64,000 nt of DNA from Blastocatellia bacterium (GTDB taxonomy: Bacteria > Acidobacteriota > Blastocatellia > UBA7656). The notes beneath the pieces were generated by a model that did no database searches, had not been told where the DNA came from, and worked only from the letters and a program-made list of their open reading frames with translations. This document shows, piece by piece, positions 36,305 through 44,553 of this stretch; within the stretch, counting starts at the first letter, position 1, and every line of letters starts with the position of its first letter. The stretch is from positions 62,001 through 126,000 of the forward strand of contig DATENM010000153.1 in NCBI GenBank assembly GCA_035275065.1. Reading direction: 5' to 3'. The translations under genes were made by a program, and so were the position numbers.

Positions 36305-37255
36305 GTGAAAGCTTGCCTGATGCTTTTAATCCTGCTCGTCATGATGCCGGCACTCGCTTTTGGTCAGAGCCAGGCAGGCGCGCCGAGCCTTCAGCCGGCG
36401 GCACCCGCCAACGCGCCCAACCCGCCCGGCGAGGATGGCATCGGCCTCGCGCCGGCGCGCTTCGAGCTGCCGATGCGGCCCGGCACCGAGCATACGGTCG
36501 TCGTCAACATCATTTACAACTCGTCTTCGGCGCAGGCACAGCCCTGCCGCCTGATGGCGACGCTCGGCGACTGGACGATCCTGCCCGACGGCAACGTCGA
36601 TTATTTCAAGGCCGGCACGCGGCCCGATTCGGCGGCCCCATGGATGATCTACAGCCCCGGCGAAGTCACGGCGCTGCCCGGCAAGATTCATCCCGTGCGC
36701 ATCACCATCGTGGTGCCGAAAGACGCCACGCCGGGCGATCACCTGGCGGCGCTGTTCGTCGAATCGCGCCCCGACAACCTGAAGCTCGAACAGAATCAGA
36801 AGCAACTCGTCCTGCGCTTTCGCATGGCCGCGTTGTTCTACATCATCGTTCCCGACCTCACCCGCAAAGGGTCGCTTGAAAACCTCAAAGCGGTGGCCGA
36901 TGACGAAGGCATCACCGTCGTGCCGACGATCAAGAACACCGGCAACAGCCGCATCCGTCCGCAGCACTCGATCAAAGTCGTTGACGCACGCGGCGCGGTC
37001 ATCGCCGAGATGCCGGAGATTGAATCTTTGCCGATCCTCGGCGCTTCAACCGTCAGCCGCGCACTGCACATTGAGAAGTTGATCCCGCCGGGCAGTTATT
37101 CGGTGGTTTACCGCGTGGACTTTAAGGACGGCAGCGCGGTGGTCGAGGGACAGACAGAGCTGAGCGTCAAAGCGCGCGTCGCCGAAAAACACCCTGCGCC
37201 GTCATCAGACACCGAAGTCAAGAAGCGCGACTCTGACCACAACTATAAGAATTAG
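36305..37255 (+). CDS. Periplasmic chaperone-like protein (PapD-like fold suspected)
   Basis: 316 residues from a GTG start after GAAGGAGGA. Signal peptide (LMLLILLVMMPALAFGQ), then a first Ig-like domain: GLAPARFELPMRPGTEHTV, DWTILPDG, SPGEVTALPGKIHPVRITIV and PGDHLAALFVESRP. These resemble the pilus chaperone pattern of a beta-strand array followed by an Arg-containing strand. A second Ig-like domain (about 195-295, IKNTGNSRIRPQHSIKVVD) follows, then a Lys/Asp-rich tail. DUF916-like proteins have a similar look. It lies between two subunit-like genes. Role inferred from fold pattern and context only. Confidence 0.65.
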   Translation: MKACLMLLILLVMMPALAFGQSQAGAPSLQPAAPANAPNPPGEDGIGLAPARFELPMRPGTEHTVVVNIIYNSSSAQAQPCRLMATLGDWTILPDGNVDYFKAGTRPDSAAPWMIYSPGEVTALPGKIHPVRITIVVPKDATPGDHLAALFVESRPDNLKLEQNQKQLVLRFRMAALFYIIVPDLTRKGSLENLKAVADDEGITVVPTIKNTGNSRIRPQHSIKVVDARGAVIAEMPEIESLPILGASTVSRALHIEKLIPPGSYSVVYRVDFKDGSAVVEGQTELSVKARVAEKHPAPSSDTEVKKRDSDHNYKN

Positions 37256-37299
37256 GCCTCCGGGCCACGGCAAGGCCGACAACAGATGCGGGCTCACTT

Positions 37300-38070
37300 A
37301 TGTGGAAAGTGAAAGGGAACGCGGCGCAAGCCGCCGACAACAACTCGACAGGTAAATCTCGTCACCGCTTTTTGCGCGGCTGGCGAAAGCCCGGGCCGCG
37401 TTGGCTGATCGTTCCGCTGGTCATTCTGGCGCTTTTCATTCCGTCCGCGCCTTGCCGGGGCGGCGCATTCGCTGAGTCTGTTGATATGAGCAGCGCCGGC
37501 GCGCCTTCAATCAGCGGCAGCCTCGGCGGGTCGGTCACAGGGGCCAACGACCTGACCAGCGACCTACAAGTCACCGTCAACTTCGGCGAGTTGTCGCCGG
37601 CCAACCCGAACCGCGTCGTCGTCGTCGTCGTCCCAATCGCGATGCGCGCCTCGGGGTCGTATGCGCTCAACGCAACGGTTTCCGGGCTCAGCGGCGGCAG
37701 CGCAAATTCCCTGCAACTCTCTGACATCGGCATTGGCGTTCAGAACCTGCGCTCGCTTGGCGGGAAATCTTCGAGCTGCGGCGTCAATTCGATCATCACG
37801 CCGGCTTATAACAACAATCCTTCAAGCGCTTACTCGTTCGGCGCGAACGGTCGGGCGGTCTTCCCATCGTCGCTGAGCACGGTGGGGGCCGGCACCGCCC
37901 TGATAACCGGCCCACAGTTGAGCAAGAATGGCGCGCTCAAGCCGCGCAGCGACAACGGCTATGCCATCGATCTGATTCTTGCTGTCGTTCCACAATTCTT
38001 CACTCCCGGCAATTTCACCGTGACGATCACGTTGCAACTCACCTCGACCTGTAATAACTGTGGCTGCTGA
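37300..38070 (+). CDS. Secreted beta-rich fibre-subunit-like protein (divergent, cysteine-containing)
   Basis: 256 residues. A long basic N-terminus precedes the export helix (WLIVPLVILALFIP). Although divergent, it keeps the order of motifs of the 35,540 and 41,103 proteins: SGSLGGSV, VNFGELSPANPN, VPIAMRASGSYALNA, LQLSDIGIGV, ITGPQLSKNG and VVPQFFTPGNFTVTIT. It ends in a cysteine cluster (TCNNCGC) and has one more internal Cys, absent from the other copies. It might be a tip or anchor subunit. Third gene of the likely operon, convergent with the barrel gene. Confidence 0.7.
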   Translation: MWKVKGNAAQAADNNSTGKSRHRFLRGWRKPGPRWLIVPLVILALFIPSAPCRGGAFAESVDMSSAGAPSISGSLGGSVTGANDLTSDLQVTVNFGELSPANPNRVVVVVVPIAMRASGSYALNATVSGLSGGSANSLQLSDIGIGVQNLRSLGGKSSSCGVNSIITPAYNNNPSSAYSFGANGRAVFPSSLSTVGAGTALITGPQLSKNGALKPRSDNGYAIDLILAVVPQFFTPGNFTVTITLQLTSTCNNCGC

Positions 38071-38090
38071 AAGGACAGGCAGCAGACGGT

Positions 38091-38205
38091 AGGAGGCAGG
38101 AAGCAAGAGGCAGGTGGCGGTTCAGAAGACAGGCAAGCGGTTTTGACGATCAGCAACACTTAACGATTACCAACCAACACCTGCCTCTTGCTTCCGGCTT
38201 CCTGC
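38091..38205. repeat. Intergenic inverted repeat (word GGCAGGAAGCAAGA)
   Basis: The left arm 38091-38116 and right arm 38178-38205 pair over about 25 bases with a small offset. It lies between the convergent subunit and barrel genes. Confidence 0.75.
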
Positions 38206-38206
38206 T

Positions 38207-40789
38207 TTATTCGGATGGGAAACGTTTGACGGTCACGTCGGGCGTCTTGCGCGTGACCGGCAGGAGGGTGCCGCGGGTTTCGCCGCCGGGCTTGATTATC
38301 ACCCGCAACGAGCCGGCAGCCGAGCGCTGTATTTCGGGCAACGTCTTTTCGTCGATCAACACCACATGCTCGCCGGGCGGCAGGTCGCTCAAGACGAATT
38401 CGCCCGCCGCGTCGGTCAGCGTGTCGCGACCGCTGCCGCTGACGACCCGCACGTCCGCGAGCCCCGGCTCGCCGGCGTCCGGCTGGCCATTGCCGTTCAA
38501 GTCGAGCCACACCATGCCTTGCAGCCGGCCGGTCTGCACCAGTCGGAAATCAACAATCGCGTCGCGCCCCGAGACCAGCACGGCTGTCTGTTCGCTGCCC
38601 GTCAGTAAGGTTAGATCGGCGCGCACGGATTGCAATTCCATGTAGACGGTGTGGCTGCCGACCTTGACGTTATCGATGCGGAACTCGCCATTGCGGTCGG
38701 TGGTCGCAAAGAAGCTACCATCCACATGGACGCGCACATCGGCCTGCGGCTTATCCAGGCCAGGATCGTAGGAGCCGTTGAGATTCAAATCTTGATAGAC
38801 CCTGCCAGAAAAGGCGCCGAAAGAATTCAGCTCGGCCAGCGGCGCGCTCATGGCCGCCTCCTGGCGCTTGTGCGAGCCGAGCATGCCGCGCAATTGCAAC
38901 ATCAGTTGTGCGCCATTCGTCGTGCGCGCGTAGTTGATTTGCAGGACGTGCTGGCCCGGCAGCGAGAGCGTCGCCAGCGCGCGCCCGGCAAATGTCATTT
39001 GCCCGTTGCTCAAGCTGTAGCTCATGCCCGCGCCAAAATTCAGCCACTTCTTCAGGAAAGTCGAGTTAAGATAATCCGCCGAGCCGCCGAAGCTGTGGCC
39101 GCGCGCCACCGCCTGGCTCACCTGCAAAGACTGGCTGTCGGTCAATCGCAGCATCGCGCCGACGTTGATGCTGGTGCTCGGCAGAACCGGCGTCGCCGGC
39201 TTGTGGTCAAAGTCAAAGAGCAGCGCGGGATTGACGATGTTGGTGAAGCTGCCGAAAAGCCGCCAGCGCGAGAACTCTTTGGTGATGTTGAGCAGGGTGT
39301 AGCTCGACGCCGATTGCCGGCTGTTCTGGCTCTGTGTATGTGAGAATACAATGGCCGGCAGCCAGCCGAGCGACGAGATGCCGAGGCCCGCGGTCATCGA
39401 GCGCGTCGTCTGATGGTCGGCGTCGAAGCGCTCTCTCGACATGGCGTTGAACGAAGTCGAGAGCCAGGGCTGCGGGCGCCAGTTGACGCCGCCCGAATAA
39501 AGATTCCCCGGCGTCAGAAAGCCGTTCGCTTGCGGGCTGAGGAAATCCGCGCCGATGTGCGTCACCCGCCCTTGCAGCGAAAGGTTGTCGCGCAGGTTGA
39601 ACAGATCATAAACGTCGAGCAACGCCGCCGCCCCATCAACCTGGCGAGCCTCTGCCGCCCCGCTTGAGAAGGCCAGCCCTGCGAAATGGCCCAGGCCAGC
39701 GTCAAGCTGAAACTGGTTACGCTGCGAGCTGTAATGCATGCCGCCCGTCAGCAGATCGCCGCTCGCTTGCGGGCCGTTGAAGTGCATCGCGCCGGCGGCA
39801 ATCATTCGAGAGGTCGCCGCGCCGCTCGCCGGCACGGGGCTGAAGCTGACGGAAGAGCCGAAGACGCTGGTGTCAAAGTGCAGGCCGGTATCCTTAGCGG
39901 CTTGCCCCGGTTCAATTCCCGGCACAGGCAGTGACCGCAGCAATGAATCCGAGAAGGTGCGCCCGCCGAAGGCGCTGACGCGCAGGTCGCCGACCGGCCG
40001 CTGCACCCACAGGCCACGCACCATTGACGAAAGGAACTCAAGGTCGTTGCCGGTTCCGAAATCGCCGGCAATCAGCCGCTGCCCGTTGGTGCGGTCGTAA
40101 GCGAAAGTGGCGCGGCGAAACAGCAGCGGCGATTGCCCGCTCGAACCATCGAAAGCCGACAAGAAATCGAAGCGGCCATCGCGGATGCGTCCCGACGAAT
40201 GCAGGCTGAAACTTTGATAGAACGAGTTTGAATAGATGTTGGCGTTGGCCAGGTAGTCGGATTGATAAATCTCCCACGGGGCGTGCGCCGCGCCCTGCCG
40301 CACCGTCTGATCTGGCGGCGCGCCGCGATGGATGCGAACCGTCTGGCCTGACTCCTCAACGATGATTGAAACGTCGAGCAGCGCCGCCGCGACTTCAAGC
40401 GGCAGCATCAACTGTTCGCCATCCAGCGGAAAGACGATCTCTGCCGCTGAAGAGACGAGCAGGATGACCGCGCCATTCTCGCGCACTTGATGGGTCTGGG
40501 CGCTGAAGTCTGCGGCGACGCCATTCTGCCTGCGGACGCTGACGGTGCGCGCCGCCGGGCTGACGCTGGCTTCATCACCAAGCGCCCGCGCGATGCTGAT
40601 GACCGGCAGGAAGAGACTATCGCCGTGACGTTCGGGCGCGCTGGCCGGGCCGATCAAGACGCGCTCGCCGACGATGATCTTAGGATTCGCTGCGGCTGTG
40701 CCATCGGGCAGGCGCTGCCCCATAGCGCGGGCCGACAGGCCGGCTAGCAGAAATGCCGCAATCCATAAAAGGCGTGCCAGGTTTCGCAT
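38207..40789 (-). CDS. Usher-like outer-membrane barrel protein with stalk and SdrD-B-like domains
   Basis: 860 residues from ATG 40789 with a signal peptide (LLWIAAFLLAGLSARA). Residues about 25-150 resemble the copper-amine-oxidase-type N-terminal (stalk) domain: LFLPVISIARALGDEA, LMLPLEVAAALLDVS. A long region of alternating amphipathic strands follows (about 165-640), with LIAGDFGTGND, RGLWVQRPVGDLRV and FGGRTFSDS near its start, as in pilus ushers or other outer-membrane barrels. Two Ig/CnaB-like domains end the protein (about 658-752 and 754-850), each opening with an Asp/Asn-rich loop (DLNLNGSYD, DLNGNGQPD). Usher role is inferred from architecture and neighbours. Confidence 0.65.
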   Translation of the reverse strand: MRNLARLLWIAAFLLAGLSARAMGQRLPDGTAAANPKIIVGERVLIGPASAPERHGDSLFLPVISIARALGDEASVSPAARTVSVRRQNGVAADFSAQTHQVRENGAVILLVSSAAEIVFPLDGEQLMLPLEVAAALLDVSIIVEESGQTVRIHRGAPPDQTVRQGAAHAPWEIYQSDYLANANIYSNSFYQSFSLHSSGRIRDGRFDFLSAFDGSSGQSPLLFRRATFAYDRTNGQRLIAGDFGTGNDLEFLSSMVRGLWVQRPVGDLRVSAFGGRTFSDSLLRSLPVPGIEPGQAAKDTGLHFDTSVFGSSVSFSPVPASGAATSRMIAAGAMHFNGPQASGDLLTGGMHYSSQRNQFQLDAGLGHFAGLAFSSGAAEARQVDGAAALLDVYDLFNLRDNLSLQGRVTHIGADFLSPQANGFLTPGNLYSGGVNWRPQPWLSTSFNAMSRERFDADHQTTRSMTAGLGISSLGWLPAIVFSHTQSQNSRQSASSYTLLNITKEFSRWRLFGSFTNIVNPALLFDFDHKPATPVLPSTSINVGAMLRLTDSQSLQVSQAVARGHSFGGSADYLNSTFLKKWLNFGAGMSYSLSNGQMTFAGRALATLSLPGQHVLQINYARTTNGAQLMLQLRGMLGSHKRQEAAMSAPLAELNSFGAFSGRVYQDLNLNGSYDPGLDKPQADVRVHVDGSFFATTDRNGEFRIDNVKVGSHTVYMELQSVRADLTLLTGSEQTAVLVSGRDAIVDFRLVQTGRLQGMVWLDLNGNGQPDAGEPGLADVRVVSGSGRDTLTDAAGEFVLSDLPPGEHVVLIDEKTLPEIQRSAAGSLRVIIKPGGETRGTLLPVTRKTPDVTVKRFPSE

Positions 40790-41102
40790 AGACTCGTTGA
40801 GGGACGAGAAAAAATCGAGGAGCAAAAGTCAGGAGCGAGAGAAGCTTTTTGTCGGGAAGTTTCCAGGAGCCTCCCCATTGTAGGTAGTTCGTCTGTCTGC
40901 TTCAATACTTTTTTTGGCGATGAGGTACAAAAAAATGAATTACCGGGCAGATAGAAAACTATTGACCTTGTCCCTACTGTAGGAATAATGCAAGAGAAGT
41001 TCGGTGAATTAGCCCCTCGGCCAATCCATCAAGGTATCTGGATAGAAGAACAGCCAACGTCCGCGGCGCAAGCGCGTCGGGACAATAACAAGGAGACACT
41101 CA
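40790..41102. other. Divergent control region between barrel gene and second subunit gene
   Basis: It contains the promoter at 40962-40989 for the plus strand and a leader with AAGGAG just before 41103. No clear promoter was recognised for the minus strand. No gene. Confidence 0.6.
40962..40989 (+). promoter_or_regulatory. Promoter of the second fibre-subunit gene
   Basis: TTGACC (40962-40967), 16-base spacer, AATAAT (40984-40989). It shares AAAACTATTGACCT and GGAATAATG with the promoter at 35,386. The spacer holds a dyad TCCCTAC/GTAGGA. Confidence 0.7.
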
Positions 41103-41828
41103 ATGCATCGTGTAGCAACATCTTTACGCAGACTGCCCCTGGTCATCTTTGCGCTCGTAGCCCTTTCGGTCGCGGCATTCGGGCAGAGCAACTCGGGCAG
41201 CATCACACTGCAAGGGACAGCGTCCGGCTATGTCGAAGTGCGCGCCGGCGGCGCCGCCTCGATCAGCACTGGCGGAACGGTCACGAACAACAAGGCGAAG
41301 GGCGACCAGTTGGATAATCCTTCGGTGCTGACGCTCGACTTCGGCGAAGTCAGCCCGTCGAACACGAACGCTTTCGTGTCGGCGACGGTGCCGCTGCGGC
41401 TCCGCAGCAACGTCGCTTACACGCTGAAGATGACGGCGGCAGCAATGACTTATGGCAGCGGCACGCCGGACGCGGATTCCGTCACGCTGGCCGACATCGG
41501 CTTTGGCGTCACCTCGGCGGCGCGTGACAGTGGCGGCGGCGTGATGGCCGGCACCGACACGATTGCCAGCGGCAGTGGCAACCCGACCTCCGGCTCGAAT
41601 GGCGCAACCAGCGGCACCAGCGGTCGCTACGTTTACAACTCAGGCTTCTCGCTGAACGACTACAGCAGCGCCACGACCCTGCTCACGGGGCCGCGCGTTA
41701 TGAAAGCCGCAGTGCCGACGGGCACCACCAATGGGCTTGTGGTCAACACGGTCTTTGCTGTCAAGCCGCAGTTCTTCACGCCCGGCAGCTTTTCGACCTC
41801 TGTGACCTTCACGATCTCCAATCCGTAA
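41103..41828 (+). CDS. Secreted beta-rich fibre-subunit-like protein (copy A')
   Basis: 241 residues. The signal peptide ends VAAFGQ. It is a close paralogue of the protein at 35,540; the mature parts align without large gaps and most positions agree by eye (GYVEVRAGGAA, VPLRLRSNVAYTLKM, SVTLADIGFG, TNGLVVNT, VKPQFFTPGSFSTSVTFT). Thr/Ser/Gly-rich with no cysteine. Its own promoter matches that of the first copy, pointing to joint control. It is followed by a hairpin terminator at 41895, beyond which the minus-strand operon begins. Confidence 0.75.
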   Translation: MHRVATSLRRLPLVIFALVALSVAAFGQSNSGSITLQGTASGYVEVRAGGAASISTGGTVTNNKAKGDQLDNPSVLTLDFGEVSPSNTNAFVSATVPLRLRSNVAYTLKMTAAAMTYGSGTPDADSVTLADIGFGVTSAARDSGGGVMAGTDTIASGSGNPTSGSNGATSGTSGRYVYNSGFSLNDYSSATTLLTGPRVMKAAVPTGTTNGLVVNTVFAVKPQFFTPGSFSTSVTFTISNP

Positions 41829-41894
41829 TCAGGCGAGACTGTCCTTAAGCGCCGCGCGCGGCGGACAGCGAAGCCCGGTCGGATAGATTGCTCT

Positions 41895-41962
41895 GAGGCC
41901 GCCCCCGCCTCTTTTTCCTACCAATCACCCGACCTGCTCACATCAACTCTATAGCGGATTTC
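41895..41962. repeat. Left copy of the direct repeat flanking the inserted operon (includes terminator)
   Basis: GAGGCCGCCCCCGCCTC then TTTTT forms a terminator for the subunit gene. Downstream the segment CCGACC, TGCTCACATCAACTCTA and AGCGG is repeated at 48666-48720 with few changes and one short indel. Same orientation in both copies. Confidence 0.8.
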
Positions 41963-42108
41963 GATTGCCGATGGCCTGAGAGCGCGCTTGAGCCGCAAGT
42001 GAGAAAATGTCCATCAAACCGGGGTACGCCCCCTACCATATAGGGGTGCCTTTTCAATATGGGGTTAGGTGGATGGTTGGTAACGGTTGCTACCCTTCAT
42101 ACAACTTC

Positions 42109-42483
42109 TCAGGAACTGAGCTTGGCAATCAGAATAATGACCAATAGAATAACGGCCACAACGCCAACCATTACAATAACTTTATCTCGTTTTTTGATTT
42201 GCTCGATTTCCATCTGACGACCGGCTATATCGGCTCTCAGCCGATTTATATTATCGAGCTCATTCTTGAGCAAAGGCAACACGGAAGCCAGTTGATCGGG
42301 CGGCGTATGCGCTTGGGAAAAGGTGGATTGCAGCGCGGCAGGCGGGCAATCGGCAACCTGGGATGATAGTTGGTTTAGCTCAGCAACATACTTCGCCGAA
42401 TGATCCGCGGCTTGCAAAACCCTTTCCCGCTCACTGATCAGAGGCGTTAAATCAGCCGGGATGATGATGTTTGTATTACTCAT
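42109..42483 (-). CDS. Tail-anchored coiled-coil membrane protein
   Basis: 124 residues. A helical cytoplasmic part contains heptad-like repeats (LPLLKNELDNINRLRADIAGRQ), a basic stretch (IKKRDK), and one C-terminal membrane helix (VIVMVGVVAVILLVIILIAKL) with only two residues after it. Topology suggests a cytoplasmic head tied to the inner membrane. Last gene of the six-gene operon, 18 bases after the previous stop. It may anchor the soluble ATPase complex or act as immunity protein; neither is shown. Confidence 0.75.
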   Translation of the reverse strand: MSNTNIIIPADLTPLISERERVLQAADHSAKYVAELNQLSSQVADCPPAALQSTFSQAHTPPDQLASVLPLLKNELDNINRLRADIAGRQMEIEQIKKRDKVIVMVGVVAVILLVIILIAKLSS

Positions 42484-42501
42484 TCGCCCACTCCTTTCAA
42501 A

Positions 42502-42897
42502 TTAACCACAGGCATTATTGGCATGGTGAATCAGTTCATATACGCGAGGAAACTTTGAGCGCGCATCTGAGTTGTACTTGACGAAGAGATCGTAGTGGCT
42601 GAAGGCATTGGTAATATCCTGCTCGACGAATTTCAACTTGTCGATAACCACCCTGGCGTAGGCGTCGGCCTGTTGCGCGTCGGCTTGCGCCTCCTTCAGC
42701 TTGGCGTCTATCAGGTCAAGCGAATTTTGTTGTTGCCCCAGAGCCGCAAGCATTTGCTGTGAATCTATCTCATGAGGGTCCAAGTAGCGGCTATTTATCT
42801 CGCGCGCGGCTTCATCATTCCACACACTGCGATTGTCTTTGCGCAAATCCTGCAAGACGCGCGATTGTTGAGCTAGCGACCAGAGTGCTTCTTCCAT
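42502..42897 (-). CDS. Small helical Trp-containing protein (possible WXG-like)
   Basis: 131 residues, predicted almost entirely helical. The block SVWNDEAAREINSRYLDP near residues 25-42 has the Trp followed by acidic residues and an aromatic pair seen in WXG100-like hairpins, followed by long helices (QQNSLDLIDAKLKEAQADAQ). No known family. It starts 12 bases after the nuclease-domain gene, with GGAGCAATTGG ahead of ATG. Possible partner, secretion adaptor or immunity protein for the nuclease-domain protein. It is AT-richer than the window average. Confidence 0.65.
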   Translation of the reverse strand: MEEALWSLAQQSRVLQDLRKDNRSVWNDEAAREINSRYLDPHEIDSQQMLAALGQQQNSLDLIDAKLKEAQADAQQADAYARVVIDKLKFVEQDITNAFSHYDLFVKYNSDARSKFPRVYELIHHANNACG

Positions 42898-42909
42898 CCA
42901 ATTGCTCCT

Positions 42910-44553
42910 TCAGGATGAACTGAGGCGTTTTTTCTCATGCAATTTCTCCGCGTATTTCTTCAGTTCATCATCCCAGATTCCTTGAGAGCGGACTTCGACT
43001 TTTTTGCCGTGAGCGAGTTCAGTACCAGACCAACTTTCAATCTCCTTTTGAATCTGTGGCGCCAGACGCAAAACTTCCTCTGGAAAATAGAGAGCCAGGC
43101 GTCCATCAGTTTCTAATTTGTCTGAGGAGGTATATCGCTGTACCACACTCTTCAGTTTGTTGATGCTCAATAGTCGAGACGAGTCTATGCCTTCCAGTGT
43201 TGGCGGAGCGTTATCAGTTTCACGTCCGGGAATGGTCAATTGCCAAGCTTTTGAATCGACAATCTCTTCATATTTATCAGGATCAGTTAAGCTTTTGACC
43301 GCGAAGTCTGGTCGGCTTTGACCTTTTATTAATCCTTTGGGCTGAGACTCGATTCGTTCGTAGTCATAAAGATCTGCTAAACGGACTCGGGTGAATCCCT
43401 CTCCGGCATCCCCTTTCCTGATATGTTTAACCTTATCCCATTCGTAGGCTTTGTCATTATCCAGCATGCTGCTCTCGCCCGCATAGTTTTCAGCTAGTGC
43501 TTCCTCTGCTTGTTTAATAACAGTCCCTGCTACTAAAAATGATTTTTTGACCGCAAGTTGATTCTTGCTACTATCTGCATATAAATCTGCTCGGTTCAAT
43601 TCGTGGAGAAGCTCCATGCGATGTTGAAGCTCTTGTCGGGCGTTCCATGAGTACCGTTGTGAAGATTCTTCGGCTTTATCGGCGGAGATCAAATGCGCGG
43701 CAGCTTCATCGGTCAACACAACGGCTTCGCGTGTCGTCGCCATCATGTGTTCTGCCACTTCCTTCTCGGCGATGACGCTTTCCTTTGCCGCCTCGTCTAG
43801 CTTCTCAGCGGCCTGTGCGAACTCTAACCCGCGTTCAGCCGCATTCACGGCCTGGACGGCTTCGGCTTCGGCCTCCTGCGCAAGGCGGACGGCCTGACTG
43901 GCGTAGTCGACCGCCCGGCGACAACAAGCGACGCGCGCTTTGGCCATCTCAACTTCTTCTCTGGCTGCCATGACTTCAGCTTCGGCGGCCTCCACCCAGG
44001 CGGCGGCCTGACGCAATTCAACCTCAGCAGCCCGCACGTCTCTGGCTTCGCTATCGCAATTGGTGCGTTCTCGATTGTTTGCGCACGCATTGTAGCGCGC
44101 GACGGCGCGTTCGTATGCCGATTGAGCGACGGCATAAGCTCTGCGGGCATGCTCATATTCCGCAATCGCTCTGGCCAATCTCGCCTCGGCACGCTGCAAC
44201 CAGGCGAGCGCTTTTGCCAGTTCCTCTTCCCATTCTTGTAGCGTCGCATCAGCGTATTGCAGGGCATTCTGTGCTTCCTGCAGGGTTTCACTGGAGGAAG
44301 CTTTCCCCTCCAGGCATTTATCCAGCAAGTCAGCCGTCTCAGCAATCGCTTTCTGCACGCGCTCCTCATCTTGCTCAGCCTGATCGACCACAATGGCGGC
44401 ATGGTGGACCGTGCGGTCCACACGCTCTCTGGCATGGCGCTGGGTATGGGAAGCTATCGCCAGCATATCCCGCGCCGCAATAGTCCAACGCGCCATCTCT
44501 TCAGTCAGATCGGCAAGAGCCTGCGCGACGATGCGAGGATTATAAACACTCAC
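42910..44553 (-). CDS. Coiled-coil protein with C-terminal PD-(D/E)XK-like nuclease domain
   Basis: 547 residues. Residues about 1-350 are a long Ala/Glu-rich helical and coiled-coil part (helix after helix of AEAEVMAAREEVEMAKARV type, with a few cysteines). Residues about 380-540 fit a restriction-endonuclease-like fold: G381-DAGEGF with Glu385, then RPDF with Asp416, then IVDSKAW with Asp433 and Lys435, and QRY at 472-474. This is the order Glu...Asp...Asp-x-Lys expected of PD-(D/E)XK enzymes. The start overlaps the preceding small gene by four bases. It could be a toxin or effector moved or controlled by the ATPase. No signal peptide. Confidence 0.7.
   Translation of the reverse strand: MSVYNPRIVAQALADLTEEMARWTIAARDMLAIASHTQRHARERVDRTVHHAAIVVDQAEQDEERVQKAIAETADLLDKCLEGKASSSETLQEAQNALQYADATLQEWEEELAKALAWLQRAEARLARAIAEYEHARRAYAVAQSAYERAVARYNACANNRERTNCDSEARDVRAAEVELRQAAAWVEAAEAEVMAAREEVEMAKARVACCRRAVDYASQAVRLAQEAEAEAVQAVNAAERGLEFAQAAEKLDEAAKESVIAEKEVAEHMMATTREAVVLTDEAAAHLISADKAEESSQRYSWNARQELQHRMELLHELNRADLYADSSKNQLAVKKSFLVAGTVIKQAEEALAENYAGESSMLDNDKAYEWDKVKHIRKGDAGEGFTRVRLADLYDYERIESQPKGLIKGQSRPDFAVKSLTDPDKYEEIVDSKAWQLTIPGRETDNAPPTLEGIDSSRLLSINKLKSVVQRYTSSDKLETDGRLALYFPEEVLRLAPQIQKEIESWSGTELAHGKKVEVRSQGIWDDELKKYAEKLHEKKRLSSS

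Noticed and set aside
39895..39940. T-arm-like sequence CGGTTCAATTCCCGGCAC suggesting a tRNA
   Set aside because: It lies inside the barrel gene and no acceptor, D- or anticodon stem could be built around it. No tRNA was found elsewhere in the window.
41103..41828. Assembly duplication of the subunit gene at 35,540
   Set aside because: The two genes differ at many codons and in flanks, with separate, differing leaders, so they are true paralogues.
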